Of a stretch of 11,182 bases of DNA, positions 6,934-11,182 are shown piece after piece (position 1 is the stretch's first letter; the number at the start of each line of letters is the position of its first letter). Source of the DNA: Bacteroidetes bacterium CG2_30_32_10 (GTDB taxonomy: Bacteria; Bacteroidota; Bacteroidia; Bacteroidales; CG2-30-32-10); the NCBI GenBank assembly GCA_001872995.1, contig MNXO01000019.1:1-11182 (forward strand), in the 5' to 3' direction. The notes below the pieces were generated by a model. The model did no database searches. It was not told where the DNA came from and worked only from the letters and a program-made list of their open reading frames with translations. The translations under genes and the position numbers were made by a program.

Positions 6934-7953
6934 TTAATTAGCATCAATGATTTGTAATAATTCTTCTAATTTAGGTGTAAGAATGATTTCGGTTCTACGA
7001 TTTTTGGTTCTTGCTTCTTTTGTATTGGCTGCATCAACAGGAAAATATTGTCCTCTACCGGCAGCAACCAAACGTTTTGAATCTATCTTGCTATTTTCTA
7101 TTAATATTCGGAGGACAGATGTTGCACGCATTACACTCAAATCCCAATTATCAGCTATTTGACCAGTTCCTTTATTATATGGCACATTGTCAGTATGTCC
7201 TTCTATCATTACATTGATGTCTTTATTTGATTCTAATACCTTTGCTAATTTTTTTAATGCATCGATACCTTTCGTTGCAACGGTATAACTTCCTGATTCA
7301 AATAAAAGACTTTCATCCATGGATACATATACTTTCCCGTTTTTCTTTTGAACTGTTAATCCTTTGTTTTGGAAATTAAGCAAGGCATCTGCCACTTTAT
7401 TCTTTAATGCAGTAACAATAGAATCTTTCTGATGCAGCATTTTTTGAAGTTCGATCAACTTTTTCTTTTGTAAATCTAAATCTGATTGCGATTTCTTTAG
7501 TTTTGTGTCAGCTTCATCAAGGAACTTCTTTTTTGCATTCAGTTCATCTTCTTTTTTTTGGAGTTTTTCTTGTGTTTCTTTGAGGTCTGCTAATATTTTT
7601 TTTGTTTCTGTGGAGTTTCCATCCATTAATAGTTTATTTTTTTCTAAAAGCAACTCGTGCGATTTGTTTAATTGCTCAAAGTTGGCATTGCATTTTCTGA
7701 AAGAGATATATATATTGGCTGTATCAATTTGTAGCATCTTATACTTATTGTCAATAGCCGAATAATTTTGCATCAACTCGGTGTTTTTGGTTTGCAAATT
7801 CAGGTTTTCTTTAGTTAGTGAATCGTTTTCGCCAAGGCATTGGTCTCTTCTTCTTTGAATTTCTTCGTATTGACGTGCAGGAACACAAGAAAAAAGAATA
7901 AAACTTGAACTAATTAATAAGATTGCGCTTAATTTGAGTATTGGTTTTTTCAT
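6934..7953 (-). CDS. OmpA-family lipoprotein with long coiled coil
   Basis: A 339-residue envelope protein. The N-terminus is a lipoprotein signal peptide with lipobox L-F-S-C23, so Cys23 should be lipidated and the protein anchored in a membrane, most likely the outer one. Residues 27 to about 195 are Lys/Glu/Gln-rich with heptad-like spacing and are probably an extended coiled coil. The C-terminal OmpA/MotB-like domain (about 200-325) shows LLFESGSYTV, EGHTDN (251-256), DLSVMRATSV (271-280), GRGQYFPV and NRRTEI (318-323); Asp255 and Arg276 occupy the positions that bind the diaminopimelate of peptidoglycan in OmpA. It thus probably links the outer membrane to the cell wall. Automatic pipelines may label it MotB, but there is no transmembrane motor segment. 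It lies 33 bases after the exodeoxyribonuclease III gene and 18 before the YhbP-like gene, all on one strand. Confidence 0.9.
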   Translation of the reverse strand: MKKPILKLSAILLISSSFILFSCVPARQYEEIQRRRDQCLGENDSLTKENLNLQTKNTELMQNYSAIDNKYKMLQIDTANIYISFRKCNANFEQLNKSHELLLEKNKLLMDGNSTETKKILADLKETQEKLQKKEDELNAKKKFLDEADTKLKKSQSDLDLQKKKLIELQKMLHQKDSIVTALKNKVADALLNFQNKGLTVQKKNGKVYVSMDESLLFESGSYTVATKGIDALKKLAKVLESNKDINVMIEGHTDNVPYNKGTGQIADNWDLSVMRATSVLRILIENSKIDSKRLVAAGRGQYFPVDAANTKEARTKNRRTEIILTPKLEELLQIIDAN

Positions 7954-7986
7954 AGCTTTGATTAAATTAATGTATTAAATAATTTT

Positions 7987-8751
7987 TTAAAAGTCAATAT
8001 CTAAAAATGTGGGACAATGGTCTGAATGCATTGCTTCTGACAAAATTAGCGCACGTTTCATTTGGTTTGCAATAGGCAAACTTACCATTTGATAGTCGAT
8101 ACGCCAACCCAAGTTTTTGGGTCGGGCGTTTGCTCTGTAGCTCCACCAAGTATAATTATGTGCTTCTTTGTTAAAATGCCTAAAAGAATCTACAAAGCCG
8201 CTATCAATAAAACTTCCTATCCACAGGCGTTCTTCTGGTAGAAATCCTGAGCTATTGGCATTGCGAATTGGGTCGTGTATGTCAATTGCTTTATGACATA
8301 TATTATAATCGCCCGTAATTATTAATTTGGGGTGTTGTTTTTTTAGATTGTTAATGTATTCTTGAAAATCGGCTAACCATTGCATTTTGAATGCTTGTCG
8401 TGCATCGCCAGTAGTGCCCGAAGGATGATAAACACTTATTACAGAAGTGTCGCCAAAATCGGCACGTATCATTCTTCCTTCAAAATCATATTTTTCGATA
8501 TTCATCCCATATTCTACATGCGTTGGTTCTATTTTAGAAATTATTCCAACGCCACTGTATCCTTTTTTTTGGGCAGAAAACCAATATGTTTTATATCCTA
8601 ATTCTTCAAAAAGAAGAATTGGAATCTGTTCTATCTGGGCTTTTGTTTCCTGAAAACAAACAATATCGGCGTTGGTAGCTTTAAGCCAATTGTGCAATTC
8701 TTTTGCAGTAGCAGCTCTTATACCATTTACATTGTAGGATATTATTTTCAT
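7987..8751 (-). CDS. xth: Exodeoxyribonuclease III (AP endonuclease, ExoIII type)
   Basis: A 254-residue enzyme of the exonuclease-endonuclease-phosphatase fold that cleaves DNA 5' to abasic sites and trims 3' ends in base-excision repair. All metal and catalytic residues line up with E. coli ExoIII (numbering from the ATG): N7 in SYNVNG, E35 in QETK, Y108 in VYHPSG, D148 and N150 in GDYN, D219 in WRIDY, and the D244-H245 pair in SDHCP. Length matches the ExoIII group (about 250-270). I use the ATG at 8751; one codon further out is a TTG that would also be accepted as a start, but MKIISYNVNG aligns with the usual N-terminus. It is the first gene of a likely three-gene unit with the OmpA-type lipoprotein and the YhbP-like protein. 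There is no functional link evident between them. Confidence 0.96.
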   Translation of the reverse strand: MKIISYNVNGIRAATAKELHNWLKATNADIVCFQETKAQIEQIPILLFEELGYKTYWFSAQKKGYSGVGIISKIEPTHVEYGMNIEKYDFEGRMIRADFGDTSVISVYHPSGTTGDARQAFKMQWLADFQEYINNLKKQHPKLIITGDYNICHKAIDIHDPIRNANSSGFLPEERLWIGSFIDSGFVDSFRHFNKEAHNYTWWSYRANARPKNLGWRIDYQMVSLPIANQMKRALILSEAMHSDHCPTFLDIDF

Positions 8752-8857
8752 CAAAATAGTATTTTGGCGAAATTAATAAACATTTTACGAAAATATGACT
8801 GCTTTTCTAAAGATTTATAAACGAGTTTTTAACAATTTTGAAATGGGTACTTTTTAA

Positions 8858-9589
8858 CTATATTTTATAAACCAATCCTAACCTAACATTTATGGTTTTG
8901 GGTATAAGTTGCCATTCAATTTTGGTCTTCTTTTGTTCTTCTAATGCTATGGCTGGATTTTTACAGTTTATAGTATTCAGCTTGATTTCATAAAACTCGA
9001 GCGGTATATTAAAATCAAATAAAAACTTATTGTTTATATTTATTAACAAACTGGGGACAATCGCCAAATTTATTCCTATGTTTTGCGATGTATTTGCAAA
9101 TTGACTAGAAGTAGCAGGATTGAGTTTATAATAATTATAGAAGAGTTGGGGCGACAATCCAATATAGGGAACTACTTTCTTTGTATTATTAAAATAGTAA
9201 TTTAATTGATATCGAAAAGCTGTTTCAATGGAAGTGCTTTTGCAACCGGATATTGTTAGTGTCTGATTTAATTGGGTATAAGTTAACAATTCTACTTCAT
9301 CATTGTATTTAATTTTTATTGGCATAAATTCAAATTCATGGGTAAAAAATCTGTCATTGAGTAATTCAATAGCAAATGAGAGGTTCCCAAAATCATAATT
9401 CTTTTTCTCTGATTTATAAATGGTATTTGCTGGTAGCGACCTTTCGCAATCATTACTTTCATTGTATCTATAAAATCCATTGGCATAAAGTTTAAGAACA
9501 AGCTTTTTAGAATTAGCATCATCCTGTGCCTGCATATTGATAAAAGTAAATAACAAAGCAAAAGTAAAAAACAATTGTAAAGTTTTCAT
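8858..9589 (-). CDS. Predicted outer-membrane beta-barrel protein, function unknown
   Basis: A 243-residue protein not matched to a named family. Residues 1-21 form a signal peptide (MKTLQLF, hydrophobic core, cut near MQA-QDD). The mature chain is rich in alternating hydrophobic/polar strands and aromatic residues (for example LVLKLYANGFYRY, AFRYQLNYYF, VPYIGLSPQLFYNYY, FLFDFNIPLEFYEI) and ends in a strand, INVRLGLVYKI, resembling the terminal beta-signal of barrel proteins. About eight to ten strands would fit a small PorT/OmpW-sized barrel of the kind common in Bacteroidota. It stands alone, 106 bases upstream of the exodeoxyribonuclease III gene on the same strand. Overlapping frames in the same region show no protein-like composition. 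The barrel assignment is inferred from pattern only; a secreted beta-rich protein is the alternative. Confidence 0.7.
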   Translation of the reverse strand: MKTLQLFFTFALLFTFINMQAQDDANSKKLVLKLYANGFYRYNESNDCERSLPANTIYKSEKKNYDFGNLSFAIELLNDRFFTHEFEFMPIKIKYNDEVELLTYTQLNQTLTISGCKSTSIETAFRYQLNYYFNNTKKVVPYIGLSPQLFYNYYKLNPATSSQFANTSQNIGINLAIVPSLLININNKFLFDFNIPLEFYEIKLNTINCKNPAIALEEQKKTKIEWQLIPKTINVRLGLVYKI

Positions 9590-9607
9590 ATTAGTAGTTT
9601 AGAATTT

Positions 9608-9615
9608 TAAATGTA
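9608..9615 (-). promoter_or_regulatory. Possible -7 box of the beta-barrel gene (TACATTTA)
   Basis: The minus strand reads TACATTTA, one mismatch from TAnnTTTG, 18 bases before the ATG. No well-placed TTG at -33 is seen. In such A/T-rich sequence a one-mismatch hit is weak evidence. Confidence 0.25.
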
Positions 9616-9662
9616 TTAAATTTTTTCAGTATTTGAGTATGTAAAATATAGGAAAACTTGCC

Positions 9663-9686
9663 AAGTGGCATTAAATAATGCCACTT
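9663..9686. repeat. 10-bp perfect hairpin in the gene-free region
   Basis: AAGTGGCATT and AATGCCACTT pair perfectly around the loop AAAT. On the minus strand it is followed by GGCAAGTTTTCC, a poor U-tract, and no gene ends nearby on either strand within about 75 bases. It may be a terminator left over from a lost gene, or a regulatory or IS-related structure upstream of the beta-barrel gene. Confidence 0.5.
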
Positions 9687-10073
9687 TGAACGCCCACAAA
9701 TTTGCAATTTTCATTTTCAATCATCGTTTACTTGGGTTTAATCGGACTCATCCGTACTTGACACAATTTAAAATAATTTGTTTTAACGGCTCCTTTAAGA
9801 CTTTGTTTGTTCATTTGTCAACAAATTTAATGTAAATTTATTTCAGGACAAGACAAATTTGATTTGAGCCTTAGTTGTCAGTAGTATTTTTTGTTAGTTT
9901 CATTAAATAATCTATAAAGGTGGGTTCTAAAAATTCATTTTTTTTACTTTTTCTGACACAAAACCGAACCCATTTAAATCTGTGCTGAATAACTATCACA
10001 ATTTTACATTTTATTTTTCAATTTGAATACAAGAAATTAAAAAATCTTAACTAACTAATTAATTAACAAGATA

Positions 10074-11135
10074 TTACGCTTTACATAAATTTAGTCTTTG
10101 AACTTGTTCAAATCTAAAGAGATTGTATGTGAGGTTTATCAGCCCAATTATACCTGTTGCTCTCACTATTCCAACTGATTTTACCATCAGCCCGTTCATA
10201 CTTTGCTCCATAAATCCAAATACGTGTTCTACTCTTACTCTTGTTTTTGATTTTATCTTGTTTTTAGCTTTTTGTTTATCTGTCAATGGTTTTCCTCTAT
10301 ATCCCTTTTCGTGAACTTTATTTTTAAGCCCATATTTTCTAATTATTTTCTTCTGTTTATCTCCTGTATATGCACTATCTGCATACAATGACTGCCCTTT
10401 ATCACTTTTGTCTAATAAATCACTTAAAGCTTGTGAGTCATGAACCGAAGCATCTGTAACTGCAAATTTCTTGATAAATTTACCTCTGGAATCTAACTTT
10501 GCGTGATTTTTATATCCAAAATATTTCTCGCCATTTTTCTTTGTCCATCTGGCATCAATATCTTTGTGTTTTTTCTTATTTGGTTGGTCATTCCACAAAT
10601 CGTTGCCTTCGCCTTTCTTTATCTTTTCGTTTTCTTCACGTGTATTGCGTTGACGTGGAGCTATGGTAAAACTGGCATCAATTAGCTTTCCTTCATTGAA
10701 TAACAGGTTTTTTTCTTCCAAAAACTTTGTAAACTGACTGAATAACATTTCTACAACTCCACTTTGTGTTATGTTCTCTCTAAATAACCATACTGTTTTC
10801 TCATCTGGTACTTTATCGCCCGATTCTAATCCTAAAAAATTTTTGAAACTCATTCTGTCTATTATTTGATACTCTACCTGAGTGTCGCCAAGTCCATAAT
10901 AGCGTTGTAATATCATAATTTTAAACATCATCACTACATCATATGGTTTTGCTCCTGCATTGTTTTTCTTTTCTGTATTCAATAGTTTTGATTCTAAATT
11001 CTCTCTAAACATCTCAAAATCTATTACTTTGCTAATCATTTCTAATGGATTACCGATTCTTGACAATTTTTGCTCTGTTTCCTGTTCATCAAATAATCCT
11101 TTGTTACCTGTTTTTTTGTAATTTTGTACTAACAT
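10074..11135 (-). CDS. IS5-family DDE transposase, apparently intact
   Basis: A 353-residue transposase that cuts and joins the ends of its insertion sequence. The N-terminal part (residues 1-130, with LFDEQETEQKLSRIGNPLE and KPYDVVMMFKIMILQRYYGLGD) is the DUF772-type domain of the IS5 group. The DDE catalytic domain follows: D153 in LIDASF, D253 in YADSAYTG, and E303 in RVRVEHVFG. FGYKNHAKLDSRGKFIKKFAVTDASVHDSQ (about 206-235) is the typical central stretch. Length is full, with no frameshift or internal stop, so it may still be active. The ATG at 11135 lies 18 bases after a perfect TAnnTTTG box. It is a frequent transposase type in Bacteroidota genomes. Confidence 0.95.
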   Translation of the reverse strand: MLVQNYKKTGNKGLFDEQETEQKLSRIGNPLEMISKVIDFEMFRENLESKLLNTEKKNNAGAKPYDVVMMFKIMILQRYYGLGDTQVEYQIIDRMSFKNFLGLESGDKVPDEKTVWLFRENITQSGVVEMLFSQFTKFLEEKNLLFNEGKLIDASFTIAPRQRNTREENEKIKKGEGNDLWNDQPNKKKHKDIDARWTKKNGEKYFGYKNHAKLDSRGKFIKKFAVTDASVHDSQALSDLLDKSDKGQSLYADSAYTGDKQKKIIRKYGLKNKVHEKGYRGKPLTDKQKAKNKIKSKTRVRVEHVFGFMEQSMNGLMVKSVGIVRATGIIGLINLTYNLFRFEQVQRLNLCKA

Positions 11136-11153
11136 ATTTGTTTAATTTTTCGA

Positions 11154-11161
11154 CAAAAATA
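11154..11161 (-). promoter_or_regulatory. Putative -7 box of the transposase promoter (TATTTTTG)
   Basis: The minus strand reads TATTTTTG, an exact TAnnTTTG match, 18 bases before the transposase ATG, giving a leader of only about a dozen bases. The -33 element would lie at the very edge of the window and no TTG is visible there. Confidence 0.4.
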
Positions 11162-11182
11162 TAATAAATAATCTAATATATA

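Larger units (their letters stand above)
9590..10073. other. 484-base gene-free region
   Basis: Neither strand has a credible gene. It holds the upstream region of the beta-barrel gene, the hairpin at 9663-9686, three copies of ACAAATTT (9696, 9821, 9853) and the 7-bp inverted pair TGGGTTC (9921-9927) and GAACCCA (9966-9972). The right-hand part up to 10073 is probably the 3' non-coding portion of the insertion sequence. The left-hand part shows no recognisable gene remnant. Confidence 0.6.
9919..11182 (-). mobile_element. IS5-family insertion sequence (right end outside window)
   Basis: The element is defined by its intact transposase at 10074-11135. The left boundary is tentative: GGTGGGTTC at 9919-9927 is followed at 9966-9972 by its partial inverted copy GAACCCA, which could be a terminal or subterminal structure, but a true end can only be named by comparison with the other TIR. 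That TIR should lie upstream of the transposase start, beyond 11182. No target duplication can be identified from one end. Confidence 0.45.

Noticed and set aside
8752..8754. TTG one codon upstream as start of exodeoxyribonuclease III
   Set aside because: The adjacent ATG at 8751 gives the canonical ExoIII N-terminus and needs no rare start codon.
9316..9561. Second minus-strand frame inside the beta-barrel gene
   Set aside because: It overlaps the start of a signal-peptide-bearing gene that reads better; its own product lacks domain features.
9696..9861. Three ACAAATTT copies as a CRISPR or iteron array
   Set aside because: The copies are 8-9 bases, irregularly spaced (125 and 32 bp) and A/T-rich; expected by chance in such sequence.

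Overview
The window is AT-rich (roughly one third G+C by eye) and reads as chromosomal DNA of a member of the Bacteroidota. The evidence is the gene set (lipoprotein-OmpA with a long coiled coil, outer-membrane beta-barrel, class II ribonucleotide reductase, a Bacteroidota-type IS5 transposase), the scarcity of Shine-Dalgarno sequences, and -7 boxes of the form TAnnTTTG that are typical of this phylum. I cannot name a genus.

Layout, left to right. (1) 83-598 (+): a secreted thioredoxin-fold protein with a WCKWC active site. (2) 684-2645 (-): a Kup-type potassium transporter, with a recognisable promoter and Shine-Dalgarno sequence in front. (3) 2790-3001: a 212-bp non-coding element with 18-bp imperfect terminal inverted repeats and a perfect 11-bp direct repeat on each side. 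It looks like a MITE or a deletion derivative of an insertion sequence, and it sits only 20 bp upstream of (4) 3022-3450 (+), a small secreted protein built from an exact 38-residue repeat period. (5) 3463-3512: a perfect 21-bp hairpin that serves as bidirectional terminator for the repeat-protein gene and the convergent class II (B12-dependent) ribonucleotide reductase at 3525-6230 (-). (6) 6490-8751 (-): three closely spaced genes transcribed in the order exodeoxyribonuclease III, OmpA-type lipoprotein, YhbP-like flavin-barrel protein; probably one transcript. (7) 8858-9589 (-): a predicted outer-membrane beta-barrel protein of unknown role. (8) 9590-10073: almost 500 bases without a gene, holding a hairpin and possibly one end of an insertion sequence. 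(9) 10074-11135 (-): an apparently intact IS5-family transposase; its other IS end lies beyond the window.

Most genes are housekeeping or envelope functions (potassium uptake, dNTP synthesis, AP-site repair, envelope anchoring) that do not form a single pathway. I see no convincing new multi-gene system. The items that most deserve a second look are the TIR/target-duplication element next to the 38-residue-repeat secreted protein, the repeat protein itself, and the paired 11-bp motifs with a nearby inverted repeat upstream of the ribonucleotide reductase.
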